Source: Oleiphilus messinensis
GTDB taxonomy: Bacteria; Pseudomonadota; Gammaproteobacteria; Pseudomonadales; Oleiphilaceae
Direction: 5' to 3'
Length of the DNA stretch: 64,000 nt
Assembly (NCBI RefSeq): GCF_002162375.1
Contig: NZ_CP021425.1
Span: 2,539,501 to 2,603,500, forward strand
Positions 54,420 through 63,693 of this stretch are shown piece by piece. The notes beneath the pieces were generated by a model, which was given only the letters and a program-made list of their open reading frames with translations, had not been told where the DNA came from and made no database searches. Positions within the stretch are counted from its first letter, which is position 1. Each line of letters begins with the position of its first letter. A program made the translations under genes and the position numbers.

Positions 54420-56431
54420 GGGAATGGTTTTTTTGGGGTGTGATTATGCTGGGATTACAGCATTTTACACTTCATGCGGAAACCATTACGGGAAATCCCG
54501 AGCGTTTGGTTCCTCATGCTCGGGATTTGCTTTACGGGATGTCATTGTTCGAATTCCATCAGGAGCAATATTTTGATGCGATCAGTCTGCTCGATGTTGG
54601 CCGTTTGCAGGGACGAATACCGAATCATGAACAGTTTGCGGAAGTGTTGCAGGGAGGGATGTATCTCTCGTATGGAATGCTGAATGAGGCTCAGTCTCGG
54701 TTTGAGTGGGTCGAGCAGCGCTTACAGAATACGACTGATGCAATCGATCATGGCATACTCCAGTTGGTTTATCATTATCTTGCAAAAGTGTATTGGATGC
54801 GTAACCAGACTGCGCTTGCGGGGTATTGGTCCGAGCGCGTAAACCCGGAATTACTGCGCCAATGGGGCAACGGTTTTGTCGAAGAGTGGCGCTACTACCA
54901 AATCCTGTTGGCGATTCACACCGGCCAGATTCAGCGGGTTCCGGCGTTACTGGAAGGCTCATCAACACAGTCACCGTGGCGCCCGTATATGCAATACAAT
55001 GCTGCGATTGCACTCGCAAAGAACGGATCAGTTCAGGAAGCGATTGCACTCCTTTCCAAGATCGACTTCCCGTCCATATCAACCCCGGAGCCGTCTCGTA
55101 CACACTTTGGTCGCGCTCATGAGGCTGCGCCACTGTCCACAAAAATAGCCTATTTGGTGCCTGAGTTTACCGATGCTGAGCAGTCAGCATTGAGAGATAA
55201 AGTGTTAATTGCCATTTCCCGCTTGTACCTGCGCCAGGGTGCGATTGACCAAGCTTTGCAACATTTGCAAGCGATCCGAATAGATCGCGTGCAAGGTGCT
55301 GAAGCCCTTGTTTTATACTCGCTTGCCGCGGCGAAAGATGGGCAACTGAATGTCGCCCGGAAGGCATTACAACGTGTGTTGAGTAGTGATGATGCCGGCA
55401 TCTCTGATGTGCTTGATGCCCGCTTTACACTGGGACGATTATTCGAAATAGAAGGGCGGCCTCAGGATGCATTGCAATCCTATGCAGAGGCTACTGAGTT
55501 CTACAAAACCCATCTGGCGAACCTGGAATCAAGTCCGGAGGCGCTTCGGCAGATACTCAGAAGCTGGGTTCGATTACAGCCTGGATATTCAGAGCGTTAT
55601 GTGCCAATTCCATTGCCATCGCAAACGGGAGGCTCGTCCCGGGATTCAATCTTTAGCGACTTGTTTACGCAGCGGAGTTTCAGCTACTGGTTTGAGCAGT
55701 ATGTTCAAGTCAAATCGCTATCGCTCCGTCTGGCACAGTGGGATCAGAGCCTCACCGTGTACCGCGATACCCTGAGCTTACGACAGCGTAGCTGGAAATC
55801 GCGTCAAATCCAGGCGCGAGAAATACTGGATCAACCGAAGCAGCAGGCAATATTGGTTGCTCTGAAAGCGAAACACCTGCAAATCGAACAGCAGATTTTG
55901 CGCGGTGAAAACACCGAGGATGGTTTTGTTTTTGCGAATTCGTCCCAACGCCTGATGCAGCAACATATCGAATCAGCGAATGAAAAGCTGACGCAGTTGA
56001 TGGCTCACAATTTTGATCCGGATCTGATCCGGCAGGGAAGACTTACGCTCTCCCGCGCTCAATCTGCATTGTACTGGCAGGTGCAGAACCAGTATGCCGT
56101 AACGCGCTGGAATGCGCGTTCGCTGCATAGTTCCACTGCAGAATTGCTCGACGAAGCGGAAGTCAGACAAAAACGAATCCGGGAATCCAGTCGCTCCGAC
56201 GTTTTCTTAGGTGCGCTGGAAGATCAACTGTCATCATTAACTTCAAGGTTTTACCGGCTGGAGGAAAAACAGCAGGTAGTTTTGCAGGGCGTCGAGCAAC
56301 AACTTGTAAAACTGATGCAAGCAGAAATCAGGCGTTTGCAAGATGTAGCACAACAGCACTTGCTCATGACAGGGTTGGCGCGTACCAGGCTGCTTGATGC
56401 CCTGCAATATGAGGGGGCTGCAGCACCATGA
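54413..56431 (+). CDS. Periplasmic TPR-like protein, GltC-like position
   Basis: A 672-residue exported protein. Signal peptide, then helical repeats of TPR/SEL1-like type over about residues 35-360 (FEFHQEQYFDAISLLDVG, IAISRLYLRQGAIDQALQHL, DARFTLGRLFEIEGRPQDAL). The rest is long coiled-coil helix (QQAILVALKAKHLQIEQQIL). Size and position before a large TPR protein match what I remember of GltC in Myxococcus, but sequence identity is untested. It overlaps its neighbours by 7 and 4 bp. Confidence 0.7.
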   Translation: MVREWFFWGVIMLGLQHFTLHAETITGNPERLVPHARDLLYGMSLFEFHQEQYFDAISLLDVGRLQGRIPNHEQFAEVLQGGMYLSYGMLNEAQSRFEWVEQRLQNTTDAIDHGILQLVYHYLAKVYWMRNQTALAGYWSERVNPELLRQWGNGFVEEWRYYQILLAIHTGQIQRVPALLEGSSTQSPWRPYMQYNAAIALAKNGSVQEAIALLSKIDFPSISTPEPSRTHFGRAHEAAPLSTKIAYLVPEFTDAEQSALRDKVLIAISRLYLRQGAIDQALQHLQAIRIDRVQGAEALVLYSLAAAKDGQLNVARKALQRVLSSDDAGISDVLDARFTLGRLFEIEGRPQDALQSYAEATEFYKTHLANLESSPEALRQILRSWVRLQPGYSERYVPIPLPSQTGGSSRDSIFSDLFTQRSFSYWFEQYVQVKSLSLRLAQWDQSLTVYRDTLSLRQRSWKSRQIQAREILDQPKQQAILVALKAKHLQIEQQILRGENTEDGFVFANSSQRLMQQHIESANEKLTQLMAHNFDPDLIRQGRLTLSRAQSALYWQVQNQYAVTRWNARSLHSSTAELLDEAEVRQKRIRESSRSDVFLGALEDQLSSLTSRFYRLEEKQQVVLQGVEQQLVKLMQAEIRRLQDVAQQHLLMTGLARTRLLDALQYEGAAAP

Positions 56432-59400
56432 GCCATTCAAGCTACCGTGTTGTAGGCGTCATCCTTGTCAGTCTCTGGAGTGCGGGGTGTAGCCTGTTGC
56501 CTTTATTTGAGCCCGGTTCGTCTGATTTGATTCCGGATCCTCTCCGCGCCGATGACAGTTCAGTCACTCTGGGGGCATGGCTTGATTCGGAGGAAGTCAG
56601 CAAGAAGGCGAGCCATAACGACGCAGGACAAATGCTCTCGGCGCCGGGGTATGAACTTACCAATAATAAACAGGGGGGGCATGATAGCCCGAGGGATTCA
56701 GTCAGCGTAAGGCTAACTGTAATTGAAAGCTACCAGCAACTTCTGCCGCTGCTCTCCAGTCATGGCGAAACCCGGAATAATGCGGTTCGAGGGCAGACAC
56801 AAGCACCGTCGATTGAAGCTCTGGAAGCGCTTATTGAGCAGCGCCTGGCGGAATTGAAAATGTCAGTATCCGAGGCTGTATTTGCGGATGACGCAGTCGA
56901 ATCCAATACGTCGGGACAGATCAGATCGCCGGAAATACCGAGTGCTTTTGATGCGGCCATTCAGGTCTATCAAGATCTGATTGCAAAATACCCTGATCAT
57001 CCGTCAGCACCGAGTCACTGGTATCAATTGGCGAAGGGACTGGAGATGGTGGCTCGGCGGGAGGAGAGTATTGCGGCGTTATCTACTTTGGTTAGCCGTT
57101 ACCCTGAATCAGAATATACACTCGAAGCTTATTTCCGGTTGGGGGAGCATTTTTTTCGGGAGGGGCAGTTTGACCGGGCCCATCAAGCCTTTTCACAGGT
57201 TGTGGAGCGGGTAGAAGCGCGTTTGGTTCCCGGTGACGATCCGGAGGTTAGTTATTACCCCGTCGCTAAATATATGGTCGGGTGGTCTGAATTTAAGCAA
57301 CAACAAACCGACGAAGCTCTGGTTAGTTTTATTGAAGCGCTGGATATTTTGCTCAAGCCGGTATCGATAGGGCAGTCTATGACGCTGGAGGCATTCCGCG
57401 CGACCTTGCCGGAAACAAGGCAGTCTCTCATTCTCGATTTGTTTCGGGTGATTGCGATCGGGATTGATAACATTCCAGAGGGGGCACCCAATGGGTTGAC
57501 ACGCCTGTTCGATACGACCGGGGAAAAACCCTATGAACATCTGATTTATGAGTGGCTTGCAACAGGTTATCTGGAAAAACAGCGATTTTTTGATGCTGTT
57601 GCTATGTATCAGGAATACATCCATCGATACCCCAACGCATATCCTTCACCTGTGTTCCAGAAGGCGAGTGTGGATGTTCTGGAGCAGGCTGGATTCTATG
57701 AAGATGCCTGGACTGAGAAAGCGACATTTGTAAGTTTGTATGGCCACGGCTCATTAATTTGGGCGCAATTCAAGGCGCCCGATGATGGGCCTGTATTTCC
57801 GGAATATCTCAACACATTGAATGGGTACCTCAAAGCCCTGGCGAAACACCAGCATTATCACGCGCAGCAAGCCGAAATAGCGAATAGGCAAGAGGCAGCG
57901 CAATTTTACCGAAAAGCGATACGTTATTACGAAGATCTTCTCAGAGGGTTTCCTGAAGACGCCCAGCGCAGCGAGTTTTCATTTTTCCTGGGTGACAGTT
58001 ATTTTGCACTGGAAGAATTTCCCCGTGCTATTGAGGCCTTTAAACAGGTGGCTTATGGGTATCCTTTGTCTGACTTCTCAGCGGATGCCGGATTCAATGT
58101 GTTGCATGCGTTTGAACGGCAAGTTGAATCCGTTGAGGCAGCAAATACCGTTGCTGTGCAGGCTATTCAGGCGGAACAGCTTGACTCCAGTGCTGCATTT
58201 ATTACTCACTTCGAGGCTGACTCCCGTCGCGGTGAGGTGACCAAAAAAGCGATGGCATTGGCGTTGAGTCTCAAAGACTATCTACAGGCTGTGACCCTCG
58301 CCAGGCAAGTTTTGGCGTGGTCTGCTGTTCAGGAGTCTGACCGCATCCTCGCCTGGACGACTATTGCACAATCTTATTTTGCGCAAAACCAATACCAGGA
58401 AGCAGAATCAGCGTTGTCCGAAGTACTAGCGGTGTTGCCTGAACGGGATCAACGCCGGACTGATATGTCGGAAATGCGAGCGGTGGCAATTTACAAGCAA
58501 GCAGAGCTGGCCTTGCAAGCAAAAGATCGTCAGCGGGCGGTGCAGCATTTTCTCCGGCTCGGGCAGACGCACCCGAATTCGAGTTACCGAATAATGGCGG
58601 AATACGACGCAGCAGCACTGCAATTGGAGCTTCAGGACTGGTCCAGTGCCATTATCACTTTACAGCGCTTCAGCAATTTGTATCCCCGGCACAAATTGGC
58701 GATATCCGCCCGCCAGAAACTCGTCTATGCCCATGAGCAACAAGGCGATCTGTACGCCGCTGCGTTGGCACTGCTGACCCTGAGCGAGATGATGGACAAG
58801 CAGCCCGATATGGTGGAAGGTGCGCGCCTGTCTTTACTTCAAGCGGCGCGGTATTTTGATCGTACTGATCGCGCAGTAAAAGCGATCCAGTACTATCGCC
58901 AATATGCTCATCGCTACCCGGATCCGTTAGAGCATGTCATGGAGGCCCGAGTAAAGCTGAGTGAAATTTACAACGCCCGTGGCGAAATTAACAAGCGTAA
59001 ATACTGGTTGAACAAGATTGTTCAGGACCGATCCAGAATTCAGGATGCACAGAATGAAAGGTTGAACTACTTGCTTGCGAACGCCTATCTCGATTTGGCT
59101 GACTATCGGTTCGAGCATTATCGTAAACTCACTTTGACTACACCGCTGCGCACAAGTCTAAAACAAAAAAAACAGGCGTTGAATCAGACCATCGATGCAT
59201 ACAACAGAGCGGCGGAATTCGGTTTTGTCGATCAGCTTTCGCTCAGTCAATACAAAATTGCCGAAGTCTACCGGCTATTGGCAATTGCGCTTCTGGAATC
59301 GGAGCGGCCGGGGAGGCTTAATGAAGTAGAATTGATGGAGTATGAGTTGCTCCTGGAAGAACAAGCGTATCCATTTGAAGAAAAGGCAATCGACCTCCAT

Positions 59401-59538
59401 GAAAGTAATGCCCGGCGGGTGTATAGCGGGCGGTTTGATGAGGGTGTGCAAATGAGTTTCAAGATACTTGAGAAGCTCTTGCCTGTGCGTTATCACAAGT
59501 CTGAAGCGGGGGTGGATTATGGCGCGAGAATTCACTAG
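56428..59538 (+). CDS. Large TPR lipoprotein, GltD/AgmU-like
   Basis: A 1036-residue lipoprotein (lipobox WSAGCSLLP). After a disordered region of about 130 residues come many TPR and TPR-like repeats through the rest of the chain: FDAAIQVYQDLIAKYPDHPS, EAYFRLGEHFFREGQFDRA, LGDSYFALEEFPRAIEAFKQ, AQSYFAQNQYQEAESALSEV and others. It resembles the large TPR protein GltD (AgmU) of Myxococcus in size, export and neighbours. It would scaffold a periplasm-spanning or outer-membrane complex (inference). Overlaps by 4 bp upstream and 20 bp downstream. Confidence 0.75.
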   Translation: MSHSSYRVVGVILVSLWSAGCSLLPLFEPGSSDLIPDPLRADDSSVTLGAWLDSEEVSKKASHNDAGQMLSAPGYELTNNKQGGHDSPRDSVSVRLTVIESYQQLLPLLSSHGETRNNAVRGQTQAPSIEALEALIEQRLAELKMSVSEAVFADDAVESNTSGQIRSPEIPSAFDAAIQVYQDLIAKYPDHPSAPSHWYQLAKGLEMVARREESIAALSTLVSRYPESEYTLEAYFRLGEHFFREGQFDRAHQAFSQVVERVEARLVPGDDPEVSYYPVAKYMVGWSEFKQQQTDEALVSFIEALDILLKPVSIGQSMTLEAFRATLPETRQSLILDLFRVIAIGIDNIPEGAPNGLTRLFDTTGEKPYEHLIYEWLATGYLEKQRFFDAVAMYQEYIHRYPNAYPSPVFQKASVDVLEQAGFYEDAWTEKATFVSLYGHGSLIWAQFKAPDDGPVFPEYLNTLNGYLKALAKHQHYHAQQAEIANRQEAAQFYRKAIRYYEDLLRGFPEDAQRSEFSFFLGDSYFALEEFPRAIEAFKQVAYGYPLSDFSADAGFNVLHAFERQVESVEAANTVAVQAIQAEQLDSSAAFITHFEADSRRGEVTKKAMALALSLKDYLQAVTLARQVLAWSAVQESDRILAWTTIAQSYFAQNQYQEAESALSEVLAVLPERDQRRTDMSEMRAVAIYKQAELALQAKDRQRAVQHFLRLGQTHPNSSYRIMAEYDAAALQLELQDWSSAIITLQRFSNLYPRHKLAISARQKLVYAHEQQGDLYAAALALLTLSEMMDKQPDMVEGARLSLLQAARYFDRTDRAVKAIQYYRQYAHRYPDPLEHVMEARVKLSEIYNARGEINKRKYWLNKIVQDRSRIQDAQNERLNYLLANAYLDLADYRFEHYRKLTLTTPLRTSLKQKKQALNQTIDAYNRAAEFGFVDQLSLSQYKIAEVYRLLAIALLESERPGRLNEVELMEYELLLEEQAYPFEEKAIDLHESNARRVYSGRFDEGVQMSFKILEKLLPVRYHKSEAGVDYGARIH

Positions 59539-60148
59539 TTTGACGCTGATCATCATGATTGTCTTGATCGTATTATTAGGCGCTTGTGCGCCATTGACCA
59601 AGCCGTCCGGCGAGACTCCCGAGTTGGCTGTTGTCAATGAAAACGTGAAAGGGCCAGATCCAAATCGGTCTTATCCCGAGCCCATTGAACGCGAGTACAC
59701 TCGTGCGCTTGACTTGCTTCAGCAGAAGCAATGGCAGAAAGCGGAGCAATCACTTCGGACATTAATAGCCACGCACCCTGAGCTATGTGGTCCGTGGTTT
59801 AATCTTGCTGTAGTTGCGCGGCATGATGAAGATTTCAGTGGCGCAGAAAGCTATGCCCAGTCCTCGGTTCAGTGTAACCCTGACTACCCTGAGCCCCATA
59901 ATTTACTGGGTGTGCTTGATCGTGAGCAGGGCGATTTCAGTGCTGCTGAAATCCATTATCTTCAAGCACTAAAGGTGAATTCTGACTATGCACCGGCAAT
60001 TTTGAACCTGGCCTTTTTGTATGATTTGTATTTTGGTCGACTGGAAGAGGCGCTGAACTATTACCAGCGTTACTTCGAGCTGAATCCGGATCATCCGCAA
60101 ATTGAAAACTGGATAATTGATCTAAAAAACAGGATGAAGGACGTTTAA
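59519..60148 (+). CDS. TPR lipoprotein, GltE-like
   Basis: Start ATG 59519 (after GGGGGTGG) gives 210 residues with lipobox LLGACAPL. The body carries three to four TPRs (EYTRALDLLQQKQWQKAEQS, NLAVVARHDEDFSGAESYAQ, NLLGVLDREQGDFSAAEIHY, ALNYYQRYFELNPDHP). TPR lipoproteins in this position are GltE/AglT-like. It overlaps the preceding gene by 20 bp and lies 16 bp before the last operon gene. Confidence 0.78.
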   Translation: MAREFTSLTLIIMIVLIVLLGACAPLTKPSGETPELAVVNENVKGPDPNRSYPEPIEREYTRALDLLQQKQWQKAEQSLRTLIATHPELCGPWFNLAVVARHDEDFSGAESYAQSSVQCNPDYPEPHNLLGVLDREQGDFSAAEIHYLQALKVNSDYAPAILNLAFLYDLYFGRLEEALNYYQRYFELNPDHPQIENWIIDLKNRMKDV

Positions 60149-60164
60149 CGAAGTGGAGACCCGG

Positions 60165-60557
60165 ATGAACAATCGCCTTGTGAATTGCTTTACTTTGCAG
60201 TGCAAACTTTTTCGGTTCAGCGGTGTAGTTCGGTTCAGCTATGTAGTTCGGTTTAGCGGTGTAGTGGCGTTCGGGGTTGCATTGCTATTCCCCCAAATCG
60301 GGCGTTGTGATGATAATGCTGCCCTGGATGCCTCTACCAAGCCGCACGATGATGTGGTGGTTGAAATGGAGGGGTTGACGATTACCGGAAATGAAGAACA
60401 GCCCGGAATCACCCATATATTGTCCTGGAGAGATGCCGACCGCGGGGCACTCCCCGAAGTAATGCTGGATAAGTGGCTCGAATTGGACAATCTCGAGTAC
60501 CTTGAGCGAGAATCTTTTAAACGACACGTGTTTTACGAGCAGTACCAGGCAAGGTAA
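60165..60557 (+). CDS. Small exported protein, last gene of the operon
   Basis: From ATG 60165 the protein is 130 residues. The leader contains three copies of RFSGVV/RFSYVV before its hydrophobic core (VAFGVALLFPQIG). The mature part includes VVEMEGLTITGNEEQPGITH and a helical end (WLELDNLEYLERESFKRHV). I do not recognise the family. Its place directly behind the GltE-like gene suggests a partner in the same complex. Confidence 0.6.
   Translation: MNNRLVNCFTLQCKLFRFSGVVRFSYVVRFSGVVAFGVALLFPQIGRCDDNAALDASTKPHDDVVVEMEGLTITGNEEQPGITHILSWRDADRGALPEVMLDKWLELDNLEYLERESFKRHVFYEQYQAR
60213..60266 (+). repeat. Three 18-bp tandem repeats in a signal peptide
   Basis: CGGTTCAGCGGTGTAGTT (60213-60230), a copy with changes at 60231-60248 and a third at 60249-60266. 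They encode RFSGVV, RFSYVV and RFSGVV in the n-region of the last operon gene. Variable copy number would change leader length, not frame. Confidence 0.88.
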
Positions 60558-60918
60558 TCCTCCTTCCCCCTGCGCCACCCAATCGGTCTGTCCCCCTTGT
60601 AAGGTGATGTAACCTTCTGTTTTTAAATGTATTTCATGTATAGTTCATATTTTGACTCGAGAACTGTACACACTTGAATTTCTTGGATTTACTTAGATGT
60701 AACCGTTATAAGGGGGGCGTTATTCTGTAAAACCAGGTCACAATATGTTGAGCTGCTAATCTGAATGGTTTAAAAAGTCAACAAAATGTTGTCTGTTGTG
60801 TGTTCTGTATCTCGTTGTAATGATGCCACTTTGTTCACGTTTTTGGAAATAGCCTTAGGGGGCAAACTCAAGTTAAGCGCTTATTAATGCAACGAAGGAT
60901 TTAATTGGAGTCACGCAA
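60558..60918. other. 361-bp intergenic region after the long operon
   Basis: AT-rich, no gene on either strand. It carries no strong hairpin after the operon. The 3' end must contain the promoter of the 60919 gene; GGAG occurs at 60907-60910, suitably spaced before its ATG. Confidence 0.5.
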
Positions 60919-61347
60919 ATGAGCGCACGGCAACTTGTTACTTTGACCGATGTCGGGTTTAGAACCCTGCATTCATGTGAGAGAAGTACGGCATTGCATA
61001 TCAGTGAATTTCATGGCCATGAAAAAAACTATCAGATTGACCTGTTGGGGCAGCGTCTGGAAATATTCTGGCGAAAAGGTCAAATGATTACTTACGCTCA
61101 GGCGGAACCCGGGCTTCGGTGTCAGCTGCATTCACAGATTGAAAGCAAAGCTGTAGTTGAAATCATGTTTGTTCGGGTGAACAGCAAGGATATTGAGATC
61201 GATCTACCCCATGAAAGGATGGAGAATTTCTGTCGGGATCTGGATGCAATTGAGCTTAGGTTGGCGGTGGAGCTCAATATTCCCCAAGAGCTGATCGCGA
61301 CAACCACAGGGGAGGTCGGGGCGGCATCAACAAAAAAGCGGGCTTGA
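60919..61347 (+). CDS. Hypothetical protein, 142 aa
   Basis: Cytoplasmic, mixed alpha/beta protein of unknown family. GGAG about 8 bases upstream supports the ATG at 60919. Patterns include ISEFHGHEKNYQIDLLGQRL and an acidic/basic C-terminus that ends in STKKRA. No motif points to a function. It lies alone between the long operon and the P450 gene. Confidence 0.6.
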   Translation: MSARQLVTLTDVGFRTLHSCERSTALHISEFHGHEKNYQIDLLGQRLEIFWRKGQMITYAQAEPGLRCQLHSQIESKAVVEIMFVRVNSKDIEIDLPHERMENFCRDLDAIELRLAVELNIPQELIATTTGEVGAASTKKRA

Positions 61348-61460
61348 GTGACAATGGGTTGTGGGAAGAGTGACCCATAGCCTGGAAAATTAGTGAATAA
61401 TCAAGTTAGTATCACGGTTTACCTCATAACATCCACTCTGAACCTGAGCTGAACTTGCCC

Positions 61461-62272
61461 ATGCCACTAACTGAGCTTTCCCCTCACCCTGTTGACCTGG
61501 TTTCACCGGGCTTTACCTCGAACCCTTATCCTGCATACAAACATTTGCTCGGAAATGAGCCGTTTTATTACTGTGCGGATCGCCGGTTGTATTATGTTGC
61601 CCGTCATGAGTTGGTGAAAACGCTGTTTCGTGATCCGAGAGCGTCTTCCAACCGAGTCGCACCGATGGCGGCCGCACTGCCAGAGCCGGTGCGAGAGTTT
61701 GCCAGCCCGGTGTTGAAATGTCTGGAAAAGTGGGTGTTGTTTCTCGATCCACCGCGACACGGGCAGCTTCGGAAAATCATTAGTCCTGCCTTTACCTCTA
61801 AAGTAATATCGAACCTGGAACCCAAAATATCAGGTATCGCCAATACTCTGGTAAAGGATATGAAGCACTCAGGGCGTTGTGATCTGGTGGCGGATTTTGC
61901 TTACCCACTTCCGGTCATGGTTATTGCTGATATGCTTGGTTGTCCTGCAAGTGATTACAAGCTGATCAAAGTCTGGTCTGACCACATTGCGGACTTTCTG
62001 GGGAGTAAAACCACGCTGGAAAAGGCAACGAATATCCGGACAAGCATTTTGCAGGCAACCCAGTACTTTGAAGATATTGTTCGTGAACAGAAACGAAAAC
62101 CCAAAGAAAACCTGCTGCAAAATATGATCGAATTTCAGGGTCAGGAAAAAAGCTTCAGTGATGACCATCTAGTGGCCAACAGTATCGCATTGTTGTTTGC
62201 CGGGCATGAGACCACGTCAAACCTCATCTCCAATGCCGTGTATTGTTTGCATCAAAACCCTGAATATGGGCG
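61461..62272 (+). pseudogene. Cytochrome P450, 5' part, disrupted by IS element
   Basis: Starts at ATG 61461 (a TTG 61455 is in frame). The first 270 residues are a bacterial P450: NPYPAYKHLL, FLDPPRHGQLRKIISPAFT (C-helix) and the I-helix oxygen-binding motif LLFAGHETTSN. The frame is interrupted at residue ~271 by the IS; reading into the IS adds NAVHLSI and a stop at 62297. The truncated product lacks the ExxR helix and heme cysteine and cannot bind heme. The remainder is at 63694-64000. Confidence 0.93.
62261..62272. repeat. Target site duplication, left copy (12 bp)
   Basis: TGAATATGGGCG directly left of the element is repeated directly right of it at 63694-63705. Twelve bases is within the range known for IS4-family insertions. 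Confidence 0.95.
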
Positions 62273-62317
62273 CAATGCTGTTCACTTAAGCATTTGATGT
62301 TGAACGGGGCTTAATAG

Positions 62318-62352
62318 AAAATCCGATGATGCTTCCATCATCGGATTTTTTT
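62318..62352 (+). terminator. Terminator-type hairpin in the IS left end
   Basis: AAAATCCGATGATG (62318-62331) pairs with CATCATCGGATTTT (62336-62349) around CTTC, and a run of Ts continues to 62352, immediately before the transposase ATG. It would stop transcription entering from the P450 gene, shielding the transposase from read-through. Confidence 0.88.
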
Positions 62353-63684
62353 ATGGATTTTCAACAAGACCTACTCGACCTCAGCAATCTCTTTAACTTC
62401 TCTGACGTAAGCTCTTTTACGCAAAACATTCCCATCGAATGGGTAGAGTCTGCTCTGCGATTGAGCGCTTCCGCAACAATTAGAAGGCGTCGATTGCCAT
62501 CAGATCAAGTGCTCTGGCTTGTCTTAGGCATGGCAATGTTTCGAAATGAACCAGTGCACGAAGTGGCTAGACGTTTAAATGTTTGTGCGCAAGGATTAGC
62601 CTCTGACAACCTGCTCGCTCGAAGCGGTGTTACCAATGCCAGGAAGCGGCTGGGTTCTGAACCCGTTGAATGGTTATTTCGACAAACTGGAACACACTGG
62701 GGACATGAACGCTACCCAGAAGACGAATGGAATGGTTTGAGAGTAATGGCGGTAGATGGGGCACTATTTCGCACACAAGATACGCCTGAACTTAGAGAGC
62801 ACTTCGGCTCGGGCAATACCTCATCTAAACGGCAAACTCCCTTTCCCATGCTGAGGCTTGTTGCCCTAATGAATGTGCGCTCTCACATCATGATTGACGC
62901 TCAAATCAGCCCCTATCGTCGAGGTGAAATTCCTCTTGCTGAGAGTTTCTTGTCAAGCATCCCAGATAACTCTGTTACTTTGTTTGATAAAGGCTTTTGG
63001 AGCGCAAATCTAATGTTAACACTCACTCAACAAGATGTTGACCGTCATTGGATGATACCCGAGCGGAAAGGGCTTGTGCATGAAGTTATTAAAACCTACA
63101 GCGATGGTGATGAGCTTATTCAAATGAAGGTGTCTCCACAAGCTAGGAAAAAGAATCCTGACTTACCTGAAACATGGCAAGTGCGAAGAGTAACGTACCA
63201 GATAAAATCTGGTACTAAATCTGTGATGACATCTTTACCTGTCGAGAGATTTAGCGCTGCCCAAGTCTCAGAGCTGTACAAAGAACGATGGGAAATTGAA
63301 CTTGGATTCAGGGATATCAAAAGTGCGATGCAAAATAACGCCATTACATTGCGAAGCAAGAAAACCGACCTAGTATACCAAGAGCTCTGGGGGTTACTAT
63401 TGTGCTACAACATTATTAGGCGAGAAGCCTCAATGGCCGCAGTGAGTTTTGATCGCGCTCCATCTGAAATACGCTTCAAGCCTGTCTGTGATTATATTGC
63501 AGTACAATTAATTGTGATGGCTGCCGCCAATCCGATATCTGGAACAGGTAGACGTTTGTCAGAACTGAGGTCTGGAATTGGAAGCTTGTTTTTAGAGAGG
63601 CGTCCGAGGCCAACAACTCCTCGGACAGTGAAGATATCAAAAACCCGATATCCAGTGGATCGCTATGCAGCACCTCTTAAGTGA
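62353..63684 (+). CDS. IS4-family transposase
   Basis: A DDE transposase of 443 residues from ATG 62353; an ATG at 62326 lies inside the hairpin and is unlikely. The catalytic aspartates are in VMAVDGALFR and TLFDKGFWS. The glutamate lies in the IS4 signature Y-x2-R-x3-E-x6-K (YKERWEIELGFRDIK). A zinc-free N-terminal helical domain binds the ends. No frameshift or internal stop, so it is probably active. Confidence 0.95.
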   Translation: MDFQQDLLDLSNLFNFSDVSSFTQNIPIEWVESALRLSASATIRRRRLPSDQVLWLVLGMAMFRNEPVHEVARRLNVCAQGLASDNLLARSGVTNARKRLGSEPVEWLFRQTGTHWGHERYPEDEWNGLRVMAVDGALFRTQDTPELREHFGSGNTSSKRQTPFPMLRLVALMNVRSHIMIDAQISPYRRGEIPLAESFLSSIPDNSVTLFDKGFWSANLMLTLTQQDVDRHWMIPERKGLVHEVIKTYSDGDELIQMKVSPQARKKNPDLPETWQVRRVTYQIKSGTKSVMTSLPVERFSAAQVSELYKERWEIELGFRDIKSAMQNNAITLRSKKTDLVYQELWGLLLCYNIIRREASMAAVSFDRAPSEIRFKPVCDYIAVQLIVMAAANPISGTGRRLSELRSGIGSLFLERRPRPTTPRTVKISKTRYPVDRYAAPLK

Positions 63685-63693
63685 ACAGCATTG

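Larger units (their letters stand above)
62273..63693 (+). mobile_element. Complete IS4-family insertion sequence, 1,421 bp
   Basis: Terminal inverted repeats are perfect over 18 bp: CAATGCTGTTCACTTAAG at 62273-62290 and its complement at 63676-63693. The 12-bp target duplication flanks the element. One full-length transposase gene lies inside, and its stop codon falls in the right repeat. A rho-independent-type hairpin precedes the transposase. Everything is intact, so the element may still be mobile and the insertion looks recent. Confidence 0.96.
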
